Below are positions 27,201 to 37,017 of a stretch of 64,000 nucleotides of DNA, piece after piece. The notes below the pieces were generated by a model, which saw only the letters and a program-made list of their open reading frames with translations, had not been told where the DNA came from and made no database searches. The DNA is from Acetobacter senegalensis (lineage in GTDB: Bacteria > Pseudomonadota > Alphaproteobacteria > Acetobacterales > Acetobacteraceae), in the NCBI RefSeq assembly GCF_001580995.1, contig NZ_LHZU01000141.1, positions 1 to 64,000 of the forward strand. Reading direction: 5' to 3'. The first letter of the stretch is position 1. Each line of letters opens with the position of its first letter. Both the position numbers and the translations under genes were made by a program.

Positions 27201-28402
27201 GCAGGAGCAACGCCCTGTGTGTTCACCTGCAAGCGGTAAAGGGATTCCCCGGCGCACATGAACAACCAGTTCCGCTTGGGACCGCCAAATGTGAGGTTGG
27301 AGACTCCATGTGGCAGGCGAATGCGGCCGATCAGATGCCCTTCCGGATTGAACACGAACACACCGCACAGACCCAGTGGTCCCCCGGCCCCGCACCACAG
27401 ATTGCCGAAAATGTCGGCCTTCATGCCATCTGGCCCCATCTGCACGCCCTGAAACCGCATGTTGGTAAACAGGCGCGGATTGGCCAGTGTGTTATCCTTC
27501 TGGATATCAAACACATGAATGGCCTGATCGCCATCATGCCCATTCCCTCCGGGCTGCCGACCTGAGGAGATAGCGTAAAGACTTTTATGATCGGGCGAAA
27601 AACACAGTCCGTTGGGGTTAGGCAGTTGAGCCTGTGTCAGCACCGCTTCAATCCGGCCTGAAGGATCCACACGGAAGGTATGATCCGCCTGCCGTTTGTT
27701 GCCGCCAATCTCGCCAATCAGTTCTTCACCCAGACGCCAGCGTATCTTGCCATCCGGGTTGGCTTCACCGCCCGGTTCATCCGCATGGCCCTCGGTAAAG
27801 CCATCCCCATAACCGGGGTCTGTAAACCAGATGCCGCCATCCGGATGCACCACCACATCATTAGGGGAATTCAAGGGGCGACCTTCATAATGGTCCGCAA
27901 TCACGCGCACGGACCCATCATGCTCCCATCGGATCACACGACGCAGGAAGTGCTCGCAAGAGATCTGGCGCCCCTGATAGTCAAACGTATTGCCATTGGA
28001 GTGGTAGGATTCCGGGCGGAAAACCGTTACCTCTCCCGTCTCCCACAAATAGCGGTACTGACGGCTGGTTACGGTATCACTGAACAGCAGATAACGCCCT
28101 TCAGAAGACCAGGCAGGCCCTTCCAGCCATGTTCCCTGATCCCACACCCGATGAATGGTGGCGGCACTGAACAGCAAATCCCGGAAAGAGCGATCAATAA
28201 TCACCACATCCGGGTCTGGCGTATAAGACGGCGGCGCGCCCGGCCCCCACTGGCGGGGAGGGTTGGTCGTGACATCCGGTGGACGCACATTTTCCGTGAC
28301 ATCCGCCACCGGTGCAGCCCCGGTTGCAGCCAGCCCGGCAGAAAGGCACCCCAGCCCCTGTAATAATTTACGGCGCGGCAAGTGTCCGTTGGCTGGCTTC
28401 AT
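27197..28402 (-). CDS. Exported SMP-30/gluconolactonase family protein
   Basis: A 401-residue six-bladed beta-propeller lactonase. The N-terminus PRRKLLQGLG followed by a hydrophobic stretch and an Ala cleavage region fits a Tat signal, placing it in the periplasm, where acetic acid bacteria oxidise glucose to gluconolactone. Family blocks EGPAW, SPNDVVVHPDGGIWFTDPG and PNGLCFSPD carry the likely metal ligands (Glu, Asn, Asp). The start is supported by AGGAGA. It may hydrolyse glucono-lactone or another sugar lactone; the exact substrate is inferred. Confidence 0.87.
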   Translation of the reverse strand: MKPANGHLPRRKLLQGLGCLSAGLAATGAAPVADVTENVRPPDVTTNPPRQWGPGAPPSYTPDPDVVIIDRSFRDLLFSAATIHRVWDQGTWLEGPAWSSEGRYLLFSDTVTSRQYRYLWETGEVTVFRPESYHSNGNTFDYQGRQISCEHFLRRVIRWEHDGSVRVIADHYEGRPLNSPNDVVVHPDGGIWFTDPGYGDGFTEGHADEPGGEANPDGKIRWRLGEELIGEIGGNKRQADHTFRVDPSGRIEAVLTQAQLPNPNGLCFSPDHKSLYAISSGRQPGGNGHDGDQAIHVFDIQKDNTLANPRLFTNMRFQGVQMGPDGMKADIFGNLWCGAGGPLGLCGVFVFNPEGHLIGRIRLPHGVSNLTFGGPKRNWLFMCAGESLYRLQVNTQGVAPA

Positions 28403-28529
28403 CCGTTATCTCTCCTGCCTTGTACCATCATGCTGGCGGGGAAATACCGTGTCATACACCCCCTGTCATCCGGTGGTTCCGCACCGCTTCCCAGACCATA
28501 GAGCATGGAAAGCCATGCATTTCCCATTA

Positions 28530-29966
28530 TCAGGGAATTTTTGCCACCCGCAACAGATTGGTGGACCCTGCAACACCAAAGGGAACCCCTGCGGCAATGA
28601 CAATAGAATTGCCAGAGCTGCCCACCTTGGCCTGTGCAACTACTTCCTGCGCGATCGTCACCATTTCTTCTACACTGGTGCCGTTGCGCCGGTCATCGCT
28701 CACAAAAGCTCGCACACCCCATACCAGCGCCATGCGCCGGGCGGCTTCCTTAGTGGGGGTAATGCCCAGCACGAGGCAGAGCGGGCGTTCGCGCGCAATA
28801 CGGAACGCCGTAGCCCCCCGGTGTGTGTACGCCACAATAGCGGAAGCCTTGAGCGTGTCCGCCACCTGCTGGGCAGCGCTGGCAATGGCGTCCACCACGT
28901 AATCTTCTGGCGCAAGGCGGGCAACGGCCATCATGGACTGCCATTCCGGGTCCTGCTCAATGCGCCAGATAATCCGGTTCATGATCCGTACGGCTTCCCG
29001 CGGATACTGCCCCGCTGCAGATTCAGCAGAGAGCATGACGGCATCCGCCCCATCAAACACCGCCGTCGCCACGTCCGATGCTTCGGCACGGGTGGGCGTG
29101 GGGGAAGAAATCATGCTTTCCAGCATCTGGGTGGCAACAACCACCGGCTTGCCCAATTTGCGGGCCAGACGAATAATCCGTTTCTGGGCCAGCGGTACGT
29201 TTTCTGGCGGAAGTTCCACGCCCAGATCTCCACGGGCCACCATAACGGCATCTGTCAGCTCCAGAATAGCTTCCAGATTATCCATAGCCTGCGGTTTTTC
29301 CAGCTTCACCAGCAGGTTGGCCCGATCCCCGATCAGGGCGCGCGCCTCGCTCACATCTTCCGGCCGCTGCACGAACGAAAGCGCGACGTAGTCCACTCCA
29401 AGCCCCAGCGCGAACGCCAGATCACGCCGGTCCTTTTCTGTCAGGGCAGGAATAGGCAGCGTCACATCCGGTACGTTGACGCCTTTGTGGTTGGAGAGAA
29501 CACCCCCAATCTCAACCCGCGTATCCAGCCAGTCCGGCCCCACCTGCTCCACAATCACGGCCAGCTTGCCATCATCCATCAGCAGGCGGCTGCCGGGCTT
29601 GGCGACAGCAATAATTTCCGGATGGGGCAGACGGACGCGCGTTTCATTCCCCGGTTCATCCGAGAGGTCAAAACGGAACGGGGCCCCCGGCTTTAGCGTC
29701 ACCTTGCCTTCAGCAAAATTTCCTACACGCAGCTTAGGGCCCTGCATGTCTGCCAGAATGCCAATGGGTTCCCCCAGTTCCGCTTCCACCCGCCTTACAA
29801 TGGCATGGCGGGCGGCATGGTCCTCATGCGTGCCGTGGGAAAAGTTGAAGCGAAACACATCTGCCCCGGCCTGAGCCAGGTCACGGATTGTCTCATAATC
29901 GGAAGAAGCCGGGCCGAGCGTTGCCACAATCTTTGTACGGCAATGCAGCGCGTTTGTTGTAGGCAT
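28530..29966 (-). CDS. pyk: Pyruvate kinase
   Basis: It converts phosphoenolpyruvate and ADP to pyruvate and ATP. The 478-residue sequence starts with CRTKIVATLGPAS and carries the active-site blocks FRFNFSHG, MVARGDLGVE and the catalytic-Lys segment LLVKLEKPQAMDNL. TQMLESMI and DGADAVMLSAESAAG are family signatures. The C-terminal allosteric domain is complete. AAGGA lies before the ATG. It appears to be a single-gene unit, or cotranscribed with the SH3 protein upstream. Confidence 0.95.
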   Translation of the reverse strand: MPTTNALHCRTKIVATLGPASSDYETIRDLAQAGADVFRFNFSHGTHEDHAARHAIVRRVEAELGEPIGILADMQGPKLRVGNFAEGKVTLKPGAPFRFDLSDEPGNETRVRLPHPEIIAVAKPGSRLLMDDGKLAVIVEQVGPDWLDTRVEIGGVLSNHKGVNVPDVTLPIPALTEKDRRDLAFALGLGVDYVALSFVQRPEDVSEARALIGDRANLLVKLEKPQAMDNLEAILELTDAVMVARGDLGVELPPENVPLAQKRIIRLARKLGKPVVVATQMLESMISSPTPTRAEASDVATAVFDGADAVMLSAESAAGQYPREAVRIMNRIIWRIEQDPEWQSMMAVARLAPEDYVVDAIASAAQQVADTLKASAIVAYTHRGATAFRIARERPLCLVLGITPTKEAARRMALVWGVRAFVSDDRRNGTSVEEMVTIAQEVVAQAKVGSSGNSIVIAAGVPFGVAGSTNLLRVAKIP

Positions 29967-30002
29967 GATTTATCTTTTTCCTTATCCGCCCGCCACCGGT
30001 CT

Positions 30003-31010
30003 TCAGGAAGGTGAGATCGCTTCCTCTGCGTCCACACCCCAGATCGCACGACGGGATATCCAGCCGGTGTACTGCTTGACCGAAACCTTGCACCAGTCCG
30101 CACCAGCCGCACACTCTTTAACTGAGCCGACTGTACCCGGTTTCAGGATCGCCACAACCGGGGCATCAGTCCGGGCGCTGGCATAAAGCGGTACTGCTCC
30201 GGCAATAGATTTGGCATCATCAGCCGTCGCCACAGTGCCCAGCACGCGCGTATCCATATGACCGGAGGGTGGGATTTTCACGCCATTTTTATCCGTTTTT
30301 TCGGGAATAGGGCTTTCATCGCCGGGCGCCTCACCCGGAATCAGGAAGTCCCGACCACCAGAGATGGTTGCCTGCTGAACCCAGCCTTTCTGCCCGGTAG
30401 GATCTTCAACCAAGCGCCACACGTCAAATTCGCGCTCAATACGCATGGGCATGCCACGGCGATGATACACCCACAGAATGGGGAAGCGACGGCCCGGCCC
30501 GGCCCGCATATTCACTTCATCCGCCCGCAAGGAGGCATAACGGGGCAGAGGTAGCCCTGTTACAGAACCTTTCGGGGGTTCAGGCGGTGTTGCCTCGGGT
30601 GATGGTGCGGCATCTGCGGGAGCCGGTGCGGCAGTGGCCGCAGCCCCTGCGGCTACACCAGCGGCTCCGGCTGCAATGGCGGCCTTGTGTTTGTCCGCAC
30701 CATGATGAACTGCCGTTGCGTGATGGGCCTTGGCCTTTGCATCATGCGTTTTGGTCTCATGATGTGCCGCTGCGCTGTGCGCATGCTTGGCTGACGCCGC
30801 CTTCTGAGCAGAGGCATCCTTCGCTACTGCCTTTTTAGCCGCCGCTTTTTTTCTGGCAGCAGCATCATGGGCGGTAGAAGCCACATGCGCTGGGTGTTTA
30901 TGGGGGGCTGGCTTTTTTTCAGCCGCCACGGCACCAGACAATGCAACCATGCAGCCTGCAGCGCAGGACAGCAAGTGAAGCCGGAACATTGAAGACAATC
31001 TGAACATCAT
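30003..31010 (-). CDS. Exported bacterial SH3-domain protein with Ala/Lys/His-rich linker
   Basis: A 335-residue periplasmic protein. A Sec signal peptide (hydrophobic LLSCAAGCMVALSGAVAA, about residues 12-30) is followed by a low-complexity Ala/Lys/His region up to about residue 150. Two SH3_4-like domains follow: one starting LRADEVNMRAGPGRRFPILW (about 165-225) and one starting VPLYASARTDAPVVAIL (about 275-335). Such proteins often bind cell wall or regulate wall hydrolases. The ATG at 31010 has AGGGA seven bases upstream; a longer frame start at 31085 is rejected. Confidence 0.85.
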   Translation of the reverse strand: MMFRLSSMFRLHLLSCAAGCMVALSGAVAAEKKPAPHKHPAHVASTAHDAAARKKAAAKKAVAKDASAQKAASAKHAHSAAAHHETKTHDAKAKAHHATAVHHGADKHKAAIAAGAAGVAAGAAATAAPAPADAAPSPEATPPEPPKGSVTGLPLPRYASLRADEVNMRAGPGRRFPILWVYHRRGMPMRIEREFDVWRLVEDPTGQKGWVQQATISGGRDFLIPGEAPGDESPIPEKTDKNGVKIPPSGHMDTRVLGTVATADDAKSIAGAVPLYASARTDAPVVAILKPGTVGSVKECAAGADWCKVSVKQYTGWISRRAIWGVDAEEAISPS

Positions 31011-31099
31011 GGCTGCATCCCTGCCAAGAGCGGGCCATTGCGGCAAGAGGTTTGCACATCTCCCCGCTCTGACACCCTCCTCCAAACCCTGTTGGTCCC

Positions 31100-31594
31100 T
31101 TAGAAAACAGCCAAACGGGCTGCACCGGCCTGATCCAGAAAAGTAGGAAGCCCAACCACGGCCACACCCGCCAGAAGAGCCTGCTCAGACACAGACATGG
31201 CTTTCAACCCGGAGTCGCACACCATCAGGGTGACATCCTCAAGGTCATTCAACGCGGTGCGCAACGTTTCCAGCCCGGCAACCCCGGCTTCCTGCCGCGC
31301 TGCATCGCGCTCGGGCTGTTCAAGACCATCCCATTGCTCACAAAAGGCTGTCACCCCGGCACCCATGCCAAACAGAAGAACCGCCTGCCCCAATGCACTG
31401 GCTGTAACCGCCAGCATCAGCGCAGCATGCACCCGCTCGTATCGCGCCTCCACGATCATGATGGCCAGATCACACACCCCTCCTTCCGCATAGGCCGCCG
31501 CTGCGGACAAGCCGGACACCCCTGCAAGTGGCCCAACGGCCCCGGAAGCATGAGAACGGGGCGGCGTGTGGGAACCGGTAGAAGACGTGCTCAT
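31100..31594 (-). CDS. DsrE-like sulfur-relay family protein
   Basis: A 164-residue protein with a Ser/Gly-rich N-terminal 35 residues and a DsrE/DsrF-like domain: LAIMIVEARYERVHAALMLA, QAVLLFGMGAGV and LMVCDSGLKAMSVSEQALLAGV. The Cys in MVCDSG is at the position used for persulfide chemistry in relatives. Its ATG overlaps the stop codon of the moeB-like gene (31591-31594), so the two are translationally coupled and probably share a sulfur-transfer job, for example for a thiocarboxylated carrier protein. The carrier itself is not in the window. Confidence 0.75.
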   Translation of the reverse strand: MSTSSTGSHTPPRSHASGAVGPLAGVSGLSAAAAYAEGGVCDLAIMIVEARYERVHAALMLAVTASALGQAVLLFGMGAGVTAFCEQWDGLEQPERDAARQEAGVAGLETLRTALNDLEDVTLMVCDSGLKAMSVSEQALLAGVAVVGLPTFLDQAGAARLAVF

Positions 31595-32367
31595 GCGGAA
31601 ACATCCTGCTCGGCGCTGCAAACGGGGCATGTGGGGTCCCTTTGCAGGGCAATGGTGGTAAAGCGCGTGGCAAGAGCATCCCACATCAGAAGGCGTCCGG
31701 CCAGTGACGTGCCAAGCCCTAGCAGTTCTTTCAGGGCTTCTGTGGCCTGCAACGTTCCCATCACCCCTGTAACGGCGCCAAAAACTCCGGCCTCCCCGCA
31801 GCTCAGCCCGTCTGCCACCTCGTCTGTTTCCGGATAGAGACAATGATAACAGGGGCCACCCTCCCACGGACGAAAAGTGGAAAGCTGCCCCTCAAACCGC
31901 TGCACGGCAGCGGACACCAAGGGCTTGTACGCCCGCACACAGGCGGCGTTCACCAGATAGCGGGTGGCGAAATTATCGCATCCGTCACACACCAGATCAT
32001 ACCGTTGCACCAGATCATCCACCACGTCAGCCGTCAGCCGCATGGGCCACGTTTCAATGGTGACTTCCGGATTAAGGGCTTCCAGCCGGGCGCGGGCGGA
32101 GTCGACCTTCCGTGCCCCGACCGCGTCAGTCACATGCACAATCTGACGCTGAAGATTGGAAAGTTCGACGACATCATCATCCACAAGGCCAATCCGGCCC
32201 ACCCCGGCCGCAGCCAGATACAGCGCTACGGGAGAACCCAATCCGCCCGCGCCGATAATGAGCACGGAGGCCGCACGCAGGGCCGCCTGCCCCGTTCCGC
32301 CCACTTCGGGCAGCAGAATATGCCGGGAATAGCGCTGAATTTCGGCTTCAGTAAATTCAAGCGCCAT
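31591..32367 (-). CDS. moeB: MoeB/ThiF family adenylyltransferase
   Basis: An E1-like enzyme that adenylates the C-terminal glycine of a ubiquitin-like sulfur carrier (MoaD or ThiS). It has 258 residues from the ATG at 32367 (MALEFTEAEIQRYSRHILLP). The nucleotide-binding VLIIGAGGLGSPVALYLAAAG, SNLQRQIVH, DGCDNFATRYLVN and the Cys pairs CYHC and CPVC for zinc are present. No rhodanese domain is fused. A frame to 32397 adds 10 residues but lacks support. The MoeB versus ThiF choice is uncertain; absence of thi genes nearby favours MoeB. A DsrE-like gene overlaps downstream. Confidence 0.88.
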   Translation of the reverse strand: MALEFTEAEIQRYSRHILLPEVGGTGQAALRAASVLIIGAGGLGSPVALYLAAAGVGRIGLVDDDVVELSNLQRQIVHVTDAVGARKVDSARARLEALNPEVTIETWPMRLTADVVDDLVQRYDLVCDGCDNFATRYLVNAACVRAYKPLVSAAVQRFEGQLSTFRPWEGGPCYHCLYPETDEVADGLSCGEAGVFGAVTGVMGTLQATEALKELLGLGTSLAGRLLMWDALATRFTTIALQRDPTCPVCSAEQDVSA

Positions 32368-32552
32368 CAGTCTGTTTCCTTTCCAGAACAAGGTCATGGG
32401 CCCTGCAACCCGAGTTTTCCCGCGTTTTAAGAGGTCAGGACGGCTGTGTCATATCTTGAAAGAAATATGACAAATTAGTCATGAAACTATGCATGGGTGA
32501 CATGCGTCTGCTATATGTGAATTACCAATTTAGCATACGAGGATTGCATAGC

Positions 32553-33167
32553 ATGATTGCCCTCACCACATCCGGACGCCCTGCCCGGTTAGCCAGTCTG
32601 CCTTCGCGCCAGACCGCGCGAAAAGTGTGTGTTGGTGCCTCAGCGGCAGCCTTTGGTCTTTATCTTGCATCCCCTTTCGTCACACTCTGGACGATTGGAA
32701 CATCCCTCCAGTCACATGACATGACCTCCCTTGGTCAGGTTATCAACTGGGGATCACTTGATGCGTCCATCAAGCATCAGGCGCTCTCCGGTCTCAACCT
32801 GCTTCAGTCTGCATCGGATGATCTGCCGGAATTTGGCTCGTCCTTCGCCACCACGGCCGTTTCCAACGCAGTTGATATCAATGTCTCCCAGGCCAATCTG
32901 GGCACGTTGGTAGATGAAGCCATGCCCGCGGCTCTCCCCGCCAAGCAGGCTGCGCCCTCATTGGGCACGTTGATCAGCAAAACCTCGTTCCGCTTTGCAC
33001 GGCTGGACCAGTTTGAGGCCTCCGTGCCTCTGCCTGGTCATGAACGGGAAACGCCCCTGAAAATCGAAATGCGGATTCAGGGCTGGCGCTGGAAGATCAC
33101 AAAAGTGGACTTCCCCGTAGCGCGGCAACCCACCATGACCGCCTCGGCCACGCCCTCCAACGCCTGA
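32553..33167 (+). CDS. DUF2939 family protein
   Basis: A 204-residue protein with an N-terminal hydrophobic segment (about residues 25-45, FGLYLASPFVTLW) followed by a domain matching DUF2939 (ASPFVTLWTIGTSLQSHDMTSLGQVINWGSL). Such proteins are membrane-anchored with an exported or periplasmic domain; function is unknown. The ATG at 32553 has GAGGA about 10 bases upstream. It is transcribed alone and ends at a strong terminator. Confidence 0.75.
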   Translation: MIALTTSGRPARLASLPSRQTARKVCVGASAAAFGLYLASPFVTLWTIGTSLQSHDMTSLGQVINWGSLDASIKHQALSGLNLLQSASDDLPEFGSSFATTAVSNAVDINVSQANLGTLVDEAMPAALPAKQAAPSLGTLISKTSFRFARLDQFEASVPLPGHERETPLKIEMRIQGWRWKITKVDFPVARQPTMTASATPSNA

Positions 33168-33233
33168 GACCACCGCTTTCCTGTAAGGGCGGTTCAGCCG
33201 GGCGTTCGCATAACGCCGTCTGATGACCTCATT

Positions 33234-33273
33234 AAAAAAAGGCTGCACGCTCTGAAGCCATGCAGCCTTTTTT
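33234..33273. terminator. Bidirectional terminator after the DUF2939 gene
   Basis: AAAAAAAGGCTGCA pairs with TGCAGCCTTTTTT. It serves the DUF2939 gene and the convergent DUF3126 gene. Confidence 0.9.
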
Positions 33274-33315
33274 GCCTCTGGTGCCTGCACACCCTGCCTC
33301 AGCAGGGTGAAAGCC

Positions 33316-33549
33316 TCATTTTTCGGCCGGAAGATCTTCTTCAAGCAGAACCATGTTGATGGCGTAAGAGACTTCACCTTCATCATCATCGCGATGAATG
33401 GTACCAATCACTTCACCATTTACAGCCAGCTCAACAGACATGCCGGCACGCGGGGGCTTGTTGACCGTAAGTCCGGCAGATCCCAGCAGACGGCGCAGGG
33501 CAGTTTGCAAACGGGCGATTTCAGAAGGAGAAGGTGTGCTGCCGCTCAT
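33316..33549 (-). CDS. DUF3126 family protein
   Basis: A 77-residue acidic cytoplasmic protein. The sequence pattern LQTALRRLLGSAGLTV ... VIGTIHRDDDEGEVSYAINM ... LLEEDLP matches the small alphaproteobacterial DUF3126 family; its function is not known. AAGGATTGAG lies upstream of the ATG. Complete. Confidence 0.82.
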   Translation of the reverse strand: MSGSTPSPSEIARLQTALRRLLGSAGLTVNKPPRAGMSVELAVNGEVIGTIHRDDDEGEVSYAINMVLLEEDLPAEK

Positions 33550-33822
33550 GGGGACTCAATCCTTGGGGTGGGGTTTAGAGTTCAAAGTCAGATCATACAC
33601 AGCTACGGCAGAAACCACCGCGCCGCCATGGTCGGGAGGTTACCCTGATCTCTGACGAATTGCGCCTGCTATAGAATAGCCTGCCCTCCTGCCGCAACCT
33701 TTCCGTTTGAGCGCCTTCTCCGCGCCATTTTCCGGCGGCTATTCTTTCTCAAGTGTTTCATCGGGCCCTGAGCAGTTTTCCCGCCGTCAGCGCCCTCACG
33801 TTCAGGAAAGGAGACCGGTATC

Positions 33823-34347
33823 ATGCGTCTTGCCCGTTTCTCGGCCCTCCTCCTGCTTCTTGCCGGAACAGCCGGGGCCTTCTCCCTCACCCTTCAGGAT
33901 CGCCCTCTTCAGGCTGTCCCGCATCAGACACCCGATTCCTCTTCCACCCAGCTATTGCACATGATTGAAACGGATGGCGCGCGCCAGACTGCGGAGACCC
34001 TGAACAAAACGCACAAATGGTCTGAGGTGAGGCAGGCCGTCAGCAGCGGGCAGCCTGACAGTGCCCGCGTCATCCCGGCCCTCATGCCGCTGGCGGACCC
34101 TTCCACAGCGCACTCCCTGCGCTTGGCCCTGCGTTACGCCCTGCCCGCGCATCCGGCTGCTGTACTGGCCTCCACCACACAGGCCAGAGACCCCAATTTC
34201 AGTACTCAGGCCGTCTGCTCGCCAGAGGGTATGCCGCGTAGCTGGCGCATGCGGGCCAGACAGGCTGTGATGGCTATGCATGACATTCACTTTTCCGTGC
34301 GCGCCGATACATGCCTGAAGGCCTTGGATGGCCCTATCACCCCATAG
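33823..34347 (+). CDS. Secreted protein of unknown function
   Basis: A 174-residue protein with a Sec signal peptide (MRLARFSALLLLLAGTAGAF, cleavage about residue 19) and a mainly helical, otherwise unrecognised mature part with two cysteines (about residues 132 and 165) that could pair. AAGGAGA lies before the ATG. It stands alone between DUF3126 and the porin. Codon use is like its neighbours. I do not recognise the family. Confidence 0.65.
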   Translation: MRLARFSALLLLLAGTAGAFSLTLQDRPLQAVPHQTPDSSSTQLLHMIETDGARQTAETLNKTHKWSEVRQAVSSGQPDSARVIPALMPLADPSTAHSLRLALRYALPAHPAAVLASTTQARDPNFSTQAVCSPEGMPRSWRMRARQAVMAMHDIHFSVRADTCLKALDGPITP

Positions 34348-34847
34348 AAATTACTATCGGGCTTACGCATTCCTTTGTCCTTTTTTTGCCCCCTATCCGC
34401 AGAAGAGTGGGCTTTCCGGGCTGCATTCTCTGTCATGCTGGTATCGGAAAATTCTCTTTGAATTTTATTTTCACACGTAAACGCGAGATGACATTCTGCT
34501 CATATAGTCATACCTATTATGCAGATCAGAAAAAACCAAAGAGCATAGCCGGTGTTTTCACCTCACTATGCCACCCCATTCTAAGGTCATCGTGATGCAC
34601 AGCGTTTTCTACCAGATTGAACGGGCTTTTCCGCCCGCTTTTCCTTCTTTTTCCCCGCTGTCTTTTTCTCGCGCTGTCCTTTTCCATGCATTTGCGCGAC
34701 TTACGCCCCTCAGGCCCAGAAGCCTCCGGGCACACGTCTGACAGCCGCACAGGCTACCCAGACCGTACAGAGCCAGTTCCTTCAATAAACAAGCAAAAAT
34801 ACGGAACGGCTCTTTCTTCCAAACATGTCAGTTCAAAGTTACGAACC
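34348..34847. other. Upstream region of the porin, no supported gene
   Basis: About 500 bases. They contain a weak hairpin CGGGC/GCCCG at 34622-34637 followed by CTTTT. A long upstream extension of the porin frame (from 34617) does not look like a protein. The rest shows no gene; it probably holds the porin promoter. Confidence 0.5.
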
Positions 34848-36662
34848 ATGGAAAATATCGGCTACGCGATTCCAAAAAAGACTTTTTGGAGTGTGATGTC
34901 CTCTTCCCTCACGCCAGCGCCTCTCACATCTTTTGGCTTTCTTGCGGCCATGGCCTGCATTCCGGTTGCGGCACATGCAGCGCATGCGCCAGAAACGGCG
35001 CCTAATGCCGCCATCATGCAGCACCCCCATACCCCCACGTCTCATCCCGCCAGTAAAACAAGCACGCTGGCAGCCCCCCATGGGACCACGCCAGAACATG
35101 AACACCCAGAGCCCATGAAAAAACCGGGCTTTTGGGACAACATGCTCCTGCCTCCGCTGACCAGCCGACCGGAAGCCTACGGCCAGCCGCAGTCTCTGGA
35201 ACTCAAACCTCTGCCCTCCGCATTGCTGCATCAGGGGCCGTGGGGGGTATTCAATGCCAATACGGGCGCTGCGGCAGGCTTTGGCACCGTGGGCTATTAT
35301 GCTGTCTCCCGCTGGGCAGAGGATTGGTCCTCCCTGCGGAACAAGCGTAACCGTATCGATGCGCTGGACCCGCTGAAATATATCCCGTTCAATGATAGCG
35401 GCTCCATCTATCTGAGCCTGAGCGGTAACTTCCGCCATCACGGGTTTTATGACCAGAAAGCGGGGTTTGGTACGCTGCGCACCAGCCCGGCCTATCGGTC
35501 CAACCTGCGCTGGAACGCCGGGGCAGACCTGCATCTGGGCGAGCATGTACGGCTATATGGTGAACTGATGAGCGCCCAGGCGGGCGGCATAAACTACTTT
35601 GGTTATGCTGGTGGCCGCTGGCGGAGCAAGCTGGATGCCCAGCAGGCGTTTGTTGAAGTGCGCGGCCACATGCTGGGGGCCACCATGGGCGCCATGGTGG
35701 GGCGCATGACCTTTCTGGATGCCCCGCCATACGTGACCGCTGGCGCTGTATACCCCACGCTTCCCTACTCCTGGAACGGGCTGCGCGGTTATGCCTTCTG
35801 GAAGCGTTTCCGCTTTGACATCTTTGACCTCAGCCTCACGAACAACGCCCCGCCCGTTGCCTTTCATGATCAGGTGGGGTGGAGATCCCGGCTGTTTGGG
35901 GCGTACACATCCTACGCGCTGCCCAACTTCAAGTTCATGAACAGAAACAGCCAGGTTTTTGTTGATACATTTTATCTGGGCTATCTGCTGGCCAGCAACC
36001 CGATTGCCGCGCGCCAGGGCACCATTGCAGGGTCCACCCATCGCGATACCCCCGGCATGCGCCTGTGGGGCAATGCTGGCCCCATTGAATTCTCGCTGGG
36101 CGGCATGTGGCAGGGCGGCGAATTTCGTCCCGCCAACAATGGTCGCACCCGCCCGGTATCAGCCTACTCATTCAACGCCACTGTTTCATGGCGCTTTGCC
36201 AACTGGTGGGGGCGGCCAGCCATCGGGATTCAGGCGGACGATATTTCCGGCGGAGACACCCGCAAAAGCCAGACCAGCAGTTGGGGCAACTTCCTCTCTC
36301 CATATGTGCCTAGCGCGTACTATCTGGATCTCAGCACGTATATCGGCAACTCGAACCTCATTGATGTCGGCCCGATCGCCACAATCGCGACCAGCCGCAA
36401 CACATCCTTGCTCATGAAAGTGCCCGTTATCTGGCGCAGCAGCGTTCATGACGCCATTTATTCCAACCCCACGGCACCTTACTCTTTCCGGCCAAGCGGC
36501 GCTTACACTGCCACCATGCCGCAGGCCAGCTTTACGTGGCGTGCCACCCGGCACGTCACATTCAGTATAGACGGAGAATATGCCTTCGCCTCCAAATCCC
36601 TGATCAAGGCAGGGGCATCGTCAGGTGCTTTTGTGCAAACCAATCTGGAACTGACATTCTGA
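34848..36662 (+). CDS. Outer-membrane porin, alginate-export (AlgE-like) family
   Basis: A beta-barrel outer-membrane protein of about 604 residues. The signal peptide lies in the first 45 residues (hydrophobic PLTSFGFLAAMACIPVAAHA). A His/Pro/Thr-rich linker follows (about 46-95). From about residue 120 alternating aromatic strands such as SIYLSLSGNFRHHGFYDQ and VRLYGELMSAQAG and the terminal Phe of LELTF are typical of the alginate_exp barrel. ATG at 34896 with GGAG four bases upstream is an alternative start. It probably lets anions or sugar acids cross the outer membrane. It ends before a terminator-rich gap. Confidence 0.82.
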   Translation: MENIGYAIPKKTFWSVMSSSLTPAPLTSFGFLAAMACIPVAAHAAHAPETAPNAAIMQHPHTPTSHPASKTSTLAAPHGTTPEHEHPEPMKKPGFWDNMLLPPLTSRPEAYGQPQSLELKPLPSALLHQGPWGVFNANTGAAAGFGTVGYYAVSRWAEDWSSLRNKRNRIDALDPLKYIPFNDSGSIYLSLSGNFRHHGFYDQKAGFGTLRTSPAYRSNLRWNAGADLHLGEHVRLYGELMSAQAGGINYFGYAGGRWRSKLDAQQAFVEVRGHMLGATMGAMVGRMTFLDAPPYVTAGAVYPTLPYSWNGLRGYAFWKRFRFDIFDLSLTNNAPPVAFHDQVGWRSRLFGAYTSYALPNFKFMNRNSQVFVDTFYLGYLLASNPIAARQGTIAGSTHRDTPGMRLWGNAGPIEFSLGGMWQGGEFRPANNGRTRPVSAYSFNATVSWRFANWWGRPAIGIQADDISGGDTRKSQTSSWGNFLSPYVPSAYYLDLSTYIGNSNLIDVGPIATIATSRNTSLLMKVPVIWRSSVHDAIYSNPTAPYSFRPSGAYTATMPQASFTWRATRHVTFSIDGEYAFASKSLIKAGASSGAFVQTNLELTF

Positions 36663-37017
36663 TCGTATCAGCCTGATACACACCAGACTTTCCTCTAGCG
36701 GTGAGACCAGAAAACCAGAGGACCAACTCATCGGGGTTCCTCCGGTTCTCCCTATCCGCAAAGACCTGCAGGCTCTGCTTGCAGGTCTTTTTTTGTGAAA
36801 GAAAACGTCCTCCCTCGTATCAAGGGTACGCGGGGTCTTACCTCAGTTTCTCCTCCAGCCAGTTGCCTTCGCGTTTCATTCAGGGGCAGACAAGCCCGCT
36901 CAGGCATCGTATCGAGAAGGTTATGAAAAACGGCCAGCAGTCTGCCGCTCACTCATGCAGGAGCGGAGAGGCGGCTCCAGCCGTTCACTCCATAACGACC
37001 ATACGAGGCCTTCGCGT
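36663..37017. other. Gap between porin and OPT transporter
   Basis: About 355 bases. A terminator lies at 36760-36794; the rest is the upstream region of the OPT gene, with GAGG about 10 bases before its ATG. No other gene is seen. Confidence 0.6.
36760..36794 (+). terminator. Rho-independent terminator after the porin
   Basis: AAAGACCTGCA pairs with TGCAGGTCTTT and is followed by a run of T, about 100 bases downstream of the porin stop codon. Confidence 0.85.
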
